NCBI GenBank assembly: GCA_016190375.1
Contig: JACPQR010000016.1
Span: 1-41,543, forward strand
Origin: Deltaproteobacteria bacterium
GTDB lineage: Bacteria; Myxococcota_A; Polyangia; JACPQR01
Length of the DNA stretch: 41,543 bases
Direction: 5' to 3'
The number at the start of each line of letters is the position of its first letter. Within the stretch, counting starts at the first letter, position 1. Of the stretch, positions 21,475-28,733 are shown in pieces. Position numbers and translations under genes: made by a program. The notes beneath the pieces are model-generated. The model did not search any database and had not been told where the DNA came from. It saw only the letters and a program-made list of their open reading frames with translations.

Positions 21475-23612
21475 CCGCCGCGCTGAGCTTCGCGCTCGAC
21501 TGCGCGCGCCGCGGATGGCACGTCCTCCCGGTCCGCGGCAAGGTGCCCGCAACCGCTCGCGGCGAGCACGACGCAAGCACCGACCCGGAAACGCTGCGCT
21601 CATGGTTCGGCCCGCAATCACCTTTCGGTGTGGCGATTGCGACAGGGAAATCCGGGCTCGTCGTCGTCGACGTCGATCCGGGCGGCGAAGGCTGGCTGGC
21701 GGCCGCGCCGGCCGAGCCGCGCGCGACCCACGTGCGCTCGACGCCGCGTGGAGGCTTTCATCTCTACTTCACCGCGCCACCGGGGCAGTGCGTCCAGTCG
21801 AGCGCCGGTGTGCTCGCGACCGGCGTCGACGTGCGCGCCGGGACTGGCTACGTCGTAGCGCATGGCCCAGGTTACTCGGTGCTCGACGATCGCGATCCCG
21901 TTCCGCTGCCCGCGTGGCTCACGGAGCGGCTCACGCGACCCGCTCGCCCCGCGCCGACGGCGGCGTCGGAGTCCGGCACGATCCCGAAGGGCTCGCGTAA
22001 CGCGAGACTCACGTCGATCGCGGGCGCCCTGCGGCGGCAGGGGCTCGAGGCGGGCGCGATCGTCGACGCGCTCCACGCCGCGAACCGACAGTGCGAGCCG
22101 CCGTTGGGCGATGCCGAGCTCGCCGCGATCGGGCGGTCGGTGTCGAGGTACACGCCGCAGCCGGTCGAGGGAACGCCGGCGGACGACGGGCCGCCGGCGT
22201 GGCTCATGGACGACGGACCGCGCGAATCCCTCGAGGCGACCGCGCCGTGGGCCGAGACGGCTCGTCCGAGCGGTCCCGAATCCGTGACGGCAGGCTCCGA
22301 CTCGGCGGGCTTCGTCGCCTTCGACTCGATCGCCCCTGAGCCGATCGACTGGTACTGGCGCGGCTTCGTCGCACGCGGGTGCGTCACCCTGGCCGAAGGC
22401 TCGTGGCGCATCGGAAAGACGACCGCGATCGTCGACGCAATCGGCCGCCGCTCTCGCGGGGAGTGCCTGCCAGGTGAACCACGACCGCGCCCACCGGGCC
22501 GCGCGATCGTCGTTTCCGAAGATGGCATCGGCCGCGTGACCGGTCCGAGGCTCCGCGCCTGCGGGGCCGCTCCCGGCTCTGTCCTCGTCTGGGATCGTCA
22601 GAGGCACGGCCAGTTCCGGATCCCCGAGTCGCTCCCCGCGCTGGCGCGCGCGATCCGAGAGCATGACGCGGAGGTCGTGCTACTCGACCCGCTGCGAGAC
22701 CTCTTCGGCGACGGCCTCGACCCGATCAAGGACCGCGACGCGGGCATCGTTATGGGCGCGCTGTCGGAGCTCGCCGAGGCCACGAACGTCGCGGTCGTCG
22801 GCGTCAACCACCAAACGAAGGCCGTCGGGGCGCGGGCGGCCGTGCGCGGTGGCGGCGCCTCGCGGCTCCTCTCCGCGGCCCGGGGCCAGGTGGCGGTGTA
22901 CGTCGACCCGGACGGCGACCCCCAGCGCGATCGTCTGCTTGTGTGCATTAACCAATCCCACTCCGGCGGTCGAGACCCGATCCGGTTCGCCCTCGCCACG
23001 CGCACCGTCGCGATCGGCGGCGTGACCCTGAAGGACGACGAGGGCGAGCCCGTCCGCTACCCCGTTCCGATCTGGGGCGAGTCCGTGCCCGGACTGACCG
23101 CCGACCAGATCCTGTCACGCTTGGACAACGCGAACGCGGCCGAGGAGCGCGTGACGAAAGAGACGGCCTGCGAACGCGCCAGGGCCATCCTGCAGGAGCA
23201 GGGGCGTCCGACCAAGCTCCACTTCGGGGCGGGCATCGGGAGCATCCTGGTAGCCCACGCGGTCCCCTCCGAGGTCTTCTACGCGACCTTCGGGGCGAGC
23301 AAGCGGACGATCTTCAGGTGGGGTGGCGAGCACGCCCTCGGGATCCGCTCCGCCCGGGGCGGGATCGGCTCCGGCCAGTACTACAAGTTCCCCGACGCCG
23401 AGGACCCCTGCAGTGCCACGAGGACGAAGCAGGAGTGCCAGCCCTCTGGCACCGCAGGTGGCACTCCAGCTGGCACCGCAGATCCACGCGGCAATAAGCG
23501 TGAAGTGATCTCTATGGACTTGGATCGCGCGCGCGCGCGAGGGGCCGACGAGCTGGACGACGCCGAGGTCGGGCTCCCGTGGGGGCTTCGTTCACCGGGG
23601 GGCGTCCAATGA
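21471..23612 (+). CDS. Bifunctional primase-polymerase / AAA helicase
   Basis: A 713-aa replication protein. Residues 1-150 form a prim-pol domain: the catalytic acidic motif VVDVDP (Asp67, Asp69) and GGFHLYF (His97), after GVAIATGKSGL. A PriCT-like helical region lies at about 172-228. Residues 285-480 form a RecA-like ATPase, with canonical Walker A GSWRIGKT (310-317) and a Walker B-like VVLLDPLRDLFG near 405, as in RepA-type helicases. The C-terminal 150 residues have no known domain. It would initiate and unwind the element's own DNA, as in satellites and plasmids. It overlaps neighbours on both sides (4 bp each). Confidence 0.85.
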   Translation: MTAALSFALDCARRGWHVLPVRGKVPATARGEHDASTDPETLRSWFGPQSPFGVAIATGKSGLVVVDVDPGGEGWLAAAPAEPRATHVRSTPRGGFHLYFTAPPGQCVQSSAGVLATGVDVRAGTGYVVAHGPGYSVLDDRDPVPLPAWLTERLTRPARPAPTAASESGTIPKGSRNARLTSIAGALRRQGLEAGAIVDALHAANRQCEPPLGDAELAAIGRSVSRYTPQPVEGTPADDGPPAWLMDDGPRESLEATAPWAETARPSGPESVTAGSDSAGFVAFDSIAPEPIDWYWRGFVARGCVTLAEGSWRIGKTTAIVDAIGRRSRGECLPGEPRPRPPGRAIVVSEDGIGRVTGPRLRACGAAPGSVLVWDRQRHGQFRIPESLPALARAIREHDAEVVLLDPLRDLFGDGLDPIKDRDAGIVMGALSELAEATNVAVVGVNHQTKAVGARAAVRGGGASRLLSAARGQVAVYVDPDGDPQRDRLLVCINQSHSGGRDPIRFALATRTVAIGGVTLKDDEGEPVRYPVPIWGESVPGLTADQILSRLDNANAAEERVTKETACERARAILQEQGRPTKLHFGAGIGSILVAHAVPSEVFYATFGASKRTIFRWGGEHALGIRSARGGIGSGQYYKFPDAEDPCSATRTKQECQPSGTAGGTPAGTADPRGNKREVISMDLDRARARGADELDDAEVGLPWGLRSPGGVQ

Positions 23613-24049
23613 GACCGCACGATTCCGCCGTCACGGACCCGGGACAGCAGGGCTGCGACTCAACGCAACCGCTGGACCCTCGGCACGAGGCCGCCGTCGA
23701 GAGCTTCTTGGCGGGCCAGTCGGTGCCCGAGATCGCCTCCGCCGCGGGTGTGAGCCGGTCGACCGCCTGGCGCTGGCTACAGCGGGTCGACTGCCAGGCC
23801 GCGATCGCCGAGGCGCAACGTTGCGCGGCCGAGGGCGCTATCGCCACGCTCCGCGTAGCGGCCCAGAAGGCCGCCCGGTGCGTCGTGGCCCTGCTCGACG
23901 ACCCGGAGGCCAGCCTGCGCCTGAGGGCCGCTGAGGCGCTCCTGACCCGCTGCGGCGTCGTCGGCTTGGTCGGCCCGCCCCCCGAGCCCGAGTCGTTGCT
24001 GCCGCCCGCCGCGTGGTGCGAGCCGAGCGACGCGGAGCCCGATCGCTGA
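23609..24049 (+). CDS. HTH protein, terminase-small-subunit-like
   Basis: A 146-aa protein starting at ATG 23609 (ATGA overlap with the primase stop). Residues about 30-65 form an HTH: ESFLAGQSVPEIASAAGVSR then STAWRWLQR. After it comes a helical region with AAQKAARCVVALLDD and EASLRLRAAEALL, like a HEAT/terminase-small-subunit layout in which an N-terminal HTH is followed by a helical oligomerisation region. Similar proteins in phages recognise pac sites; in satellites a TerS homolog can redirect packaging to the satellite. That role is inference, as general HTH regulators look alike. Confidence 0.55.
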   Translation: MRPHDSAVTDPGQQGCDSTQPLDPRHEAAVESFLAGQSVPEIASAAGVSRSTAWRWLQRVDCQAAIAEAQRCAAEGAIATLRVAAQKAARCVVALLDDPEASLRLRAAEALLTRCGVVGLVGPPPEPESLLPPAAWCEPSDAEPDR

Positions 24050-24117
24050 GGCGGTCGCCACGCCGTCACGCAGGGCCATGGAAACTGGCGCAACCGGGTG
24101 CTACGCTGAGTGACGAG

Positions 24118-24306
24118 ATGCCTCGCTCACCTGCCAGCCGACAGCCCGAGCCGCCCAAGGCCGCGGCGGAGCTGCCGCCCCTGAGGGCGGACCTCCCCCC
24201 CGATGTGCTCGCGGTCCTCGACGAGCCAGCCTCGCCTGAGGAGGAGGCCGCCGTGCTCGCCTGGATCCGTGGCGAGGGACCGGACCCGTGGGCCGACTCC
24301 GACTGA
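24118..24306 (+). CDS. Possible antitoxin-like small protein
   Basis: A 62-aa acidic, Pro-rich protein with a C-terminal helix PEEEAAVLAWIRGEGPDPWADSD. The gene just after it (24288-24548) overlaps by 19 bases and looks like a RelE/ParE-type toxin, so this may be its antitoxin. No DNA-binding motif is visible. The ATG has a weak TACGCT hexamer 10 nt upstream. The pairing is based on order and overlap only. Confidence 0.45.
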   Translation: MPRSPASRQPEPPKAAAELPPLRADLPPDVLAVLDEPASPEEEAAVLAWIRGEGPDPWADSD

Positions 24307-24548
24307 CGCGAGTCTTCTGCAGAGCAGTTCAGAGGCTCGGCCGACGCGATCGGAGGATCGCGGCGCAGGCGGCGGCCGGTCTGGAACGCGACTGGCCCGC
24401 GCTCCCAGGCCCGGACGATCGAGAGATCGTCATCCCGCCCGTACGGCGCTGTCTTGGCCGACCGGTTCCCCGCACGTCGTTGTGGATCTACTACGAGGTC
24501 AGGGGCGAGGAGATCTGGGCGCTGAACGTCGCTCCCGCCGTCGAGTAG
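24288..24548 (+). CDS. RelE/ParE-like protein (possible toxin)
   Basis: An 86-aa basic protein starting at GTG 24288. After a helical start (RLTRVFCRAVQRLGRRDRRI) with AAGLERDWPAL, it ends WIYYEVRGEEIWALNVAP. This helix-helix-strand-strand layout, with an aromatic Y-Y-E-V strand and a final hydrophobic strand, resembles RelE/ParE toxins (which end in ...Y-R-V-x-Y-x-x). The match is faint and no catalytic residues can be assigned. Such modules stabilise small integrated elements. Alternative: an unrelated small element protein. Confidence 0.45.
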   Translation: MGRLRLTRVFCRAVQRLGRRDRRIAAQAAAGLERDWPALPGPDDREIVIPPVRRCLGRPVPRTSLWIYYEVRGEEIWALNVAPAVE

Positions 24549-24793
24549 CCCGCCGATGCAGCCAGGTGCGGCCCGGCGCCGGGACGTGTTCACGCAAGCA
24601 CAGCTCGAGCGCAGGCCGGCGATGTTTGTCGTGCAGCCCGTGATCCATCGGCAAGTGGGAGTGCGCTTCGGCGCGAGTTCTGGCAAGATGCGCGTCGAGC
24701 ACCGCGTTCCCACGCGGCGGGGCGTATCGCGAGTGAGGATTCCTGCGTACGGCGGCCGGCAGTCTCGAGGCAGGGCCGAAAGGAGGGCGGGAC
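24549..24793. other. Non-coding stretch in the selC element
   Basis: About 245 bases without a credible gene. It holds the AGGAGG ribosome site of the next gene near its end; nothing else stands out. An overlapping open frame in this stretch shares only part of its length with the following gene and is not convincing. Confidence 0.45.
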
Positions 24794-25123
24794 GTGACGG
24801 AGCTAGGCCCAGAAGAGCGAGCGCGGATCTACGCAGAAGAGAAGGCACGACTCGAAGCGCGAGAACAGGCCAAGACCGAGCTCGCCGAAAAGAAGAAGGC
24901 ACCGACCTGGAAAGCCCTGATCGCGCTCGGCGTGACGGCTCTGATCGGTTCCCCGTTCGCACCGATTCTCGGGATGTTCGGGAGCTCGTCGTCGGGTCCG
25001 GGAGTCACAATCGCGGAGCTTCCGGGTTGGAACCATCTGGAGCTCACCGTGTTCTTCGCGGGTGGAGGGATGGTGTGCGTCGTCGTCGGCCTGATTCTTC
25101 GAAAGCTCGCACGAACGACGTAG
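24794..25123 (+). CDS. Small two-helix membrane protein of the selC element
   Basis: A 109-aa protein at GTG 24794, preceded by a strong AGGAGG site. The first 35 residues are a charged helix (EERARIYAEEKARLEAREQA). Two hydrophobic segments follow: ALIALGVTALIGSPFAPILG (about 41-60) and LTVFFAGGGMVCVVVGLIL (about 82-101), the second ending at basic RKLARTT. Topology is probably in-out-in. Not recognised. In a small element, a membrane protein could act in exclusion, lysis or defence, but this is speculation. Confidence 0.6.
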   Translation: MTELGPEERARIYAEEKARLEAREQAKTELAEKKKAPTWKALIALGVTALIGSPFAPILGMFGSSSSGPGVTIAELPGWNHLELTVFFAGGGMVCVVVGLILRKLARTT

Positions 25124-25268
25124 CAGACTGACCTCCAGTCGCGGACCTCCAAGTCGCCGCTCGGACACGCACCGAGTTCGCGACCGTTCGCCCTGGCCGC
25201 GTGGTTGGTGCCGCCCGCTCTTGTCGGGAGGACGGCGTGGTTGCGCGGCCGCCGGGCCGCGTTGACTG

Positions 25269-26429
25269 TCACGAGACGAGGCGCAGCTTCGGCTTCCGTG
25301 CGCGCTTCGGGCGCTTCGGCTTCGGTGCGGGCGAGGGCGCATCGAACCGGAGCGTCGAGACGGCGGCGCGGAGGTCCGCGTCCGCCACGTGGCTGTATCT
25401 GCCCGTCACGAGCACGGAGCCGTGACCGAGGAGCCGAGAGATCGTGAGAAGGTTCACGCCGCGTTCGGCGAGGGCACTTGCGTAGGAGTGACGGAGCGCG
25501 TGGAACGGCCGGCGTCGCAGGCCGCATCCGTCGCAGGCCGCTTGGAGGCGTTCCCACTGCACCTTGCCGTCGGGCACGCGGTCGCCCTCGGCGAAGACGA
25601 GCGAGTCGTCCGAGTGCCACGGGCGCGCGCGCCACGCGGCGAGGATGGCGCGGAGGTCCTCGCCGATCGGCACCTGGCGGTCACGGCTGTTCTTCGTCTG
25701 GCGGAGAAGCAAGGAGCCGCGCGCGAGGTCCACGTCGCGCCAGGTGAGCTTGCGGAGCTCGCCGAGCCTCGCGCCCGAGAGCAGTGCGGCCGCGACGACG
25801 GGGGCCCACGCGGTCCGCTCGGGAGCGGCGAGCCACGCGAGCATGGCGCCGGCGTCGGCCGGCGTGAAGTAGTCCTCCGGGCGAAGCGGCTCGCCGAGGC
25901 GCCGTGCTGGCGGTAGCTCCACGCTGCGGGTCGGCAGATCGCGGCGCGTCACGAGCCGCTCTCTCATTGCCCAACGGAGGGCGACCGAGAGTCGGTGCAG
26001 GCGGTTCGCGATCGTCTGGCGCTTGTGGCCGTGCGCAAGCATGTCGTCACGCCACGCCTCGAGGTCACGGACGGTGAGGCTGTCGACGGCGCGGCCCTCG
26101 CCGAAGCGCTTGACCGCGTGGCCGAGCAGGTTGCGGGTGTCGCGCGCGTACTCGCCGGCGTCCTTGACCGTCGCACGACCGGCTTCGACGAACCGATCGC
26201 GGAGCTCGCCGAGCGACAGCCCGCGACCGCGACGCGGCAGGACTGCGCCGAGCTCGCCCTCTATCGCGGCCCTCTCGAGCACACGCAGGATCGCCTCGGC
26301 CTCGGCCCGGGTGTGAGCCCTGGCGCCGCTCGCCGTCTTCGCTGCAACCTCGACGCGCTTGCCGCCCTGCCACAACCGAAGCCAGTAGTTCGGCCGGCGA
26401 GTCGTGCCGCGGTTCTTGATGTAGCCCAC
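25269..26429 (-). CDS. int: Tyrosine recombinase / integrase
   Basis: A 386-aa phage-type integrase. A core-binding SAM-like domain (about 75-165) is followed by the catalytic domain with Arg221 (SGARLGELRKL), Lys246 (QTKNSRD), H310-x-x-R313 (FHALRHSYAS), His336 (LLGHGSVLVTGRY) and nucleophile Tyr345. The N-terminus has an Arg/Lys-rich arm-binding region. A Lys/Arg-rich tail ends in PKRPKRARKPKLRLVS. GTG 26429 is one base after the HTH stop and is the likely start; the longer frame reads through that HTH gene. It sits next to the right attachment site, as usual, and would catalyse insertion into selC. Confidence 0.93.
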   Translation of the reverse strand: MGYIKNRGTTRRPNYWLRLWQGGKRVEVAAKTASGARAHTRAEAEAILRVLERAAIEGELGAVLPRRGRGLSLGELRDRFVEAGRATVKDAGEYARDTRNLLGHAVKRFGEGRAVDSLTVRDLEAWRDDMLAHGHKRQTIANRLHRLSVALRWAMRERLVTRRDLPTRSVELPPARRLGEPLRPEDYFTPADAGAMLAWLAAPERTAWAPVVAAALLSGARLGELRKLTWRDVDLARGSLLLRQTKNSRDRQVPIGEDLRAILAAWRARPWHSDDSLVFAEGDRVPDGKVQWERLQAACDGCGLRRRPFHALRHSYASALAERGVNLLTISRLLGHGSVLVTGRYSHVADADLRAAVSTLRFDAPSPAPKPKRPKRARKPKLRLVS

Positions 26430-26430
26430 G

Positions 26431-26637
26431 TCAACGCCCCCCGTGCTCTCGCCGGCGCGCGGCAGCCTGCTCGACACTGAGCCGGTCCAGCGCGACGATG
26501 TCGATGTAGTACCGAGTCCCGCTGCGAATCGCGGGTAGCTCGCCGCGCGCCGCAAGCTCCCATGTCCGCCCGCGGCTCAGCCCGAGCAATCGCGCCGCCT
26601 CGGGAACCGTCACCCATCGCTTGCCGTCCTTGTCCAT
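26431..26637 (-). CDS. Excisionase-like HTH protein
   Basis: A 68-aa protein starting at ATG 26637, which has an excellent GGAGG site 4 nt upstream. It has a winged-helix Xis-type motif: WVTVPEAARLLGLSRGRTWE, a RGELPAIRSGTRYYIDI wing, and an Arg-rich VEQAAARRREHGGR tail. The last residues match the HTH protein at 21262-21474. Its stop is one base before the integrase start, so the two are coupled. It likely controls excision direction and perhaps integrase expression. The upstream sequence holds GTCCCC repeats at 26647-26666. Confidence 0.82.
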   Translation of the reverse strand: MDKDGKRWVTVPEAARLLGLSRGRTWELAARGELPAIRSGTRYYIDIVALDRLSVEQAAARRREHGGR

Positions 26638-26646
26638 GCGTCCTCC

Positions 26647-26666
26647 GTTGTCCCCGTACTGTCCCC
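26647..26666 (+). promoter_or_regulatory. Right operator-like repeat (two GTCCCC boxes)
   Basis: GTTGTCCCCGTACTGTCCCC, 18/20 identical to 20628-20647 in the same orientation, with the same 11-bp spacing between TGTCCCC boxes. It lies about 10 bases upstream of the HTH ATG on the minus strand, at the position of an operator overlapping the start region of xis-int transcription. Confidence 0.5.
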
Positions 26667-26764
26667 ATGGTACCATTACTTCACGTTACATGGGTGGACG
26701 AAACACACGGGAAAAGACGGCTGCACCGGTCGCTGACGGACGGGGCGTTACGGCCGCCAACGGA

Positions 26765-26831
26765 CTTCAAAACCGTTGGGACAGGCTGAGAGGCCGAGTC
26801 CGGCGAGTTCGATTCTCGTGCGCTTCCGCCA
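26765..26831. repeat. attR: 67-bp direct repeat
   Basis: Perfect copy of the selC 3' part (20526-20592). It includes the anticodon loop but not the 5' half, so it is not a functional tRNA. It ends one base before the stop codon of the convergent gluconolactonase-like gene. Confidence 0.92.
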
Positions 26832-27842
26832 TCAAAGCAGTCCCGCGATCGCCAGGTCCACCCTGTAGAGCCCTTCGACTGCGGTGACGTAGAGGGTCTT
26901 CGCGTCGGGGCCTGCGAAGGCGCAGTTGGCCGGCTCGCGTGGCACGGGGATCGTGCCCCACCTCGCCCCGTCGGGGGCGAACACCTCGATTCCGGCGCTC
27001 GTGCTCACGAAGAGGTTGCCGGCCCTGTCCATCGCCATGCCGTCCGGGACCGGGGAGGTCTCGACGAAGATGCGTTCGCCGTCCGCGGTCCCGTCGGGGT
27101 GCACGTCGAAGGCGCGCACCAGAGCCTGGCTGCTGTCCGAGACGTAGAGCATCCTCTCGTCGGGCGACAGCGCGATGCCGTTCGGGCCCGAGTCGGAGGG
27201 ATCGCCCTCCCAGATCGTCCCGAGCTCACCGGCCGGATCGAGCCGGAAGACGCCGTTGAAGTCGAGCTCCCGGTCTCTCTGGTCCGCGAGGCCGTAGGGG
27301 GGGTCCGTGAAGTAGATCGTTCCGTCCGACCTCACGACGATGTCGTTCGGCGAGCTCAGCCTGGCACCTTCGTACCGGTCGGCGACCGTGACGATCGAGC
27401 CGTCCTCCATCGTCCGCGAGACGCGGCGATTCGAGTGCTCCGCCGCGAGGAGTCTTCCGTCGGTGTCGAGGGCCAGGCCATTCGACTTCCCGCTCGGCGT
27501 TCGAGAGACCTCGATCGCCGACGGCGGCGTCAGCGAGTAGATCGTGTCGCCGTCGATGTCGCTGAAGACCAGGGCTCCGAGGTCGTCGCGCCACTGCGGG
27601 CCCTCGAGGAACAGGAAGCCTTCCGCGACGAGCTCGACGTCGCCGATTCCCTGCAGCGGGTCTCGGGGCGGGCCGGAGTCGGCCTGGGCGTCCGGTTGGG
27701 CCGAATCGAGGTGCGCGTCGAGCCCTGCGTCATGCGGAACCGCTGCGTCGGGGCCGGCGTCCACGTCGGCGATCGCGTCGGTGTCGTCGTCGTCATCGCA
27801 CGCGACAGCCAGGAGCGCCGACAGCAGGAGGACGTGGCGCAC
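26832..27842 (-). CDS. SMP-30/gluconolactonase-like lipoprotein
   Basis: A 336-aa lipoprotein (LLLSALLAVAC, Cys15, then an Asp-rich linker to about 60) with a six-bladed SMP-30-type propeller: GPQWRDDLGALVFSDIDG, SNGLALDTDGRLLAAEHSNR, LSSPNDIVVRSDGTIYFTDPPYGL, GPNGIALSPDERMLYVSDS and AMDRAGNLFVST. The family hydrolyses lactones using one metal bound by Glu/Asn/Asp residues present in these motifs; an exported form may act on extracellular lactones. GTG 27842 has TAGAAT 9 nt upstream. Its stop codon lies directly beside attR. Confidence 0.85.
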   Translation of the reverse strand: MRHVLLLSALLAVACDDDDDTDAIADVDAGPDAAVPHDAGLDAHLDSAQPDAQADSGPPRDPLQGIGDVELVAEGFLFLEGPQWRDDLGALVFSDIDGDTIYSLTPPSAIEVSRTPSGKSNGLALDTDGRLLAAEHSNRRVSRTMEDGSIVTVADRYEGARLSSPNDIVVRSDGTIYFTDPPYGLADQRDRELDFNGVFRLDPAGELGTIWEGDPSDSGPNGIALSPDERMLYVSDSSQALVRAFDVHPDGTADGERIFVETSPVPDGMAMDRAGNLFVSTSAGIEVFAPDGARWGTIPVPREPANCAFAGPDAKTLYVTAVEGLYRVDLAIAGLL

Positions 27843-27851
27843 TGGAGTCGG

Positions 27852-27857
27852 ATTCTA
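27852..27857 (-). promoter_or_regulatory. TAGAAT -10 element, leaderless start of the gluconolactonase-like gene
   Basis: On the minus strand TAGAAT is 9 nt before the GTG at 27842; no Shine-Dalgarno is present. Confidence 0.4.
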
Positions 27858-27879
27858 CGCGGGTTCCGGGGGCTTGGGT

Positions 27880-27915
27880 GGCCCCTCGGCCGCCCGAACG
27901 GGCGGCCGAGGGGCC
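27880..27915. repeat. Near-perfect hairpin 1 (17-bp stem, 2-nt loop)
   Basis: Left arm 27880-27896 and right arm 27899-27915 are exact reverse complements over 17 bp, with an AA loop. It lies in the divergent region between the gluconolactonase-like and sigma-factor genes. It could be a bidirectional terminator, an insulator, a protein site or a palindromic repeat element. Confidence 0.85.
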
Positions 27916-27934
27916 CGCATGCCATGGCACGCCT

Positions 27935-27965
27935 GGCCTCGGGGCCGCAAAGCGGCCCCGAGGCC
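27935..27965. repeat. Near-perfect hairpin 2 (14-bp stem, AAA loop)
   Basis: Left arm 27935-27948 pairs exactly with 27952-27965 over 14 bp, loop AAA. Both hairpins share the GGCCCC/CGGCC composition. A short GCATGCCATGGCACGC stretch separates them. Confidence 0.85.
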
Positions 27966-28028
27966 CACCCGAGCCCGGTGGAGTCGGCGGCACTCTCCGA
28001 GTGAAATAACGCCAAGGAAAGCTCACAA

Positions 28029-28718
28029 TTGAGCGTCCAAGAGAGCGTCCAAGGGCCCGAAGGGCCCGAAGCGTCAGAGAGCCACGTGCCGCAAGCTCCA
28101 CCACTTCCGAATCCCCATCAGGACGTCACCGAGCTCGTGCTTCGGGTCCAGCGGGGCGACCGGGCAGCCTTCGGGACACTGGTCTCCCGTTACCGCGCGC
28201 GCATCTACGCGCTCGCCCTGCACCTGACGGGAAACGCGAGCGATGCGGACGACATCACGCAGGACGCGTTCATCCGAGCCTACCGGGCCATAGACACGTT
28301 CGCCGGGCGCAGCGAGTTCTTCACCTGGCTCTACCGGATCGTGATCAACCTCTCCCATTCCGCCGTGCGGGCCCGGGCGAGGCGGCCTCGGGTCGACCTC
28401 GACGACCCGCGCGTGGCGATCGCCGCGGTGGTCGACTCGGACGGCGATCCGCAGAGATGCGTCGAGCTGCGGCAAAGCTACGCGAGGCTGGTCAGGGCGC
28501 TCGACGATCTGAGCCCGACGCTCCGCTCGACCGTCGTGCTGGTCGCCTTGCAGGGCCTGTCGTACGGAGAGGCCGCCGTGGTCTTCGGCTGCACCGAGGG
28601 CACGATCGGGTGGCGCATCCACGAGGCGCGCAACCTCCTGCGCCGCGCGATGGAGGACTCGCCCGTCCCCGCCCGTCCCCGGACGGGCGCGGAGCGGATC
28701 CGGCGGCTCCTGAGCTGA
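28029..28718 (+). CDS. ECF-type RNA polymerase sigma factor
   Basis: A 229-aa ECF sigma factor. Region 2 includes RGDRAAFGTLVSRYRARIYA, LTGNASDADDITQDAFIRAY and SEFFTWLYRIVINL. Region 4 contains LDDLSPTLRSTVVLVALQGL and SYGEAAVVFGCTEGTIGWRI with the R-x-x-x-A-R end. A TTG at 28029 with an AAGGAAAG site is a plausible start, and a GTG at 28086 is an alternative. No anti-sigma gene follows. It ends 15 bp before the helical-repeat gene of the Hsp70 cluster. Its promoter targets cannot be read off the sequence. Confidence 0.87.
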   Translation: MSVQESVQGPEGPEASESHVPQAPPLPNPHQDVTELVLRVQRGDRAAFGTLVSRYRARIYALALHLTGNASDADDITQDAFIRAYRAIDTFAGRSEFFTWLYRIVINLSHSAVRARARRPRVDLDDPRVAIAAVVDSDGDPQRCVELRQSYARLVRALDDLSPTLRSTVVLVALQGLSYGEAAVVFGCTEGTIGWRIHEARNLLRRAMEDSPVPARPRTGAERIRRLLS

Positions 28719-28720
28719 GC

Positions 28721-28726
28721 TACCAT
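28721..28726 (+). promoter_or_regulatory. TACCAT -10-like element before the Hsp70 cluster
   Basis: TACCAT is 7 nt before GTG 28734, inside the 15-bp gap after the sigma-factor gene. The cluster may thus also be transcribed independently of the sigma gene. Confidence 0.35.
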
Positions 28727-28733
28727 CCTGTTC

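Larger units (their letters stand above)
20593..26831. mobile_element. Integrative element in selC (about 6.2 kb)
   Basis: The segment between the 67-bp direct repeats. It carries an integrase next to the right end, two HTH (excisionase-like) proteins, a primase-polymerase/helicase, a terminase-small-subunit-like HTH protein, a possible toxin-antitoxin pair, a two-helix membrane protein and an unknown protein. No capsid, tail, lysis, relaxase or type IV secretion gene is seen. The two outer operator-like repeats (20628 and 26647) lie near the ends. Its size and content resemble phage satellites or small integrative replicative elements. GC content and codon use are close to the host's by eye. 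Confidence 0.9.

Noticed and set aside
20593..26831. Full prophage
   Set aside because: No capsid, portal, tail, large terminase or lysis gene; only integrase, HTH, replication and small accessory genes.
26765..26831. A second tRNA-Sec gene
   Set aside because: Only the 3' half (anticodon loop to CCA) is present; the 5' acceptor and D arm are missing. It is the attR copy.
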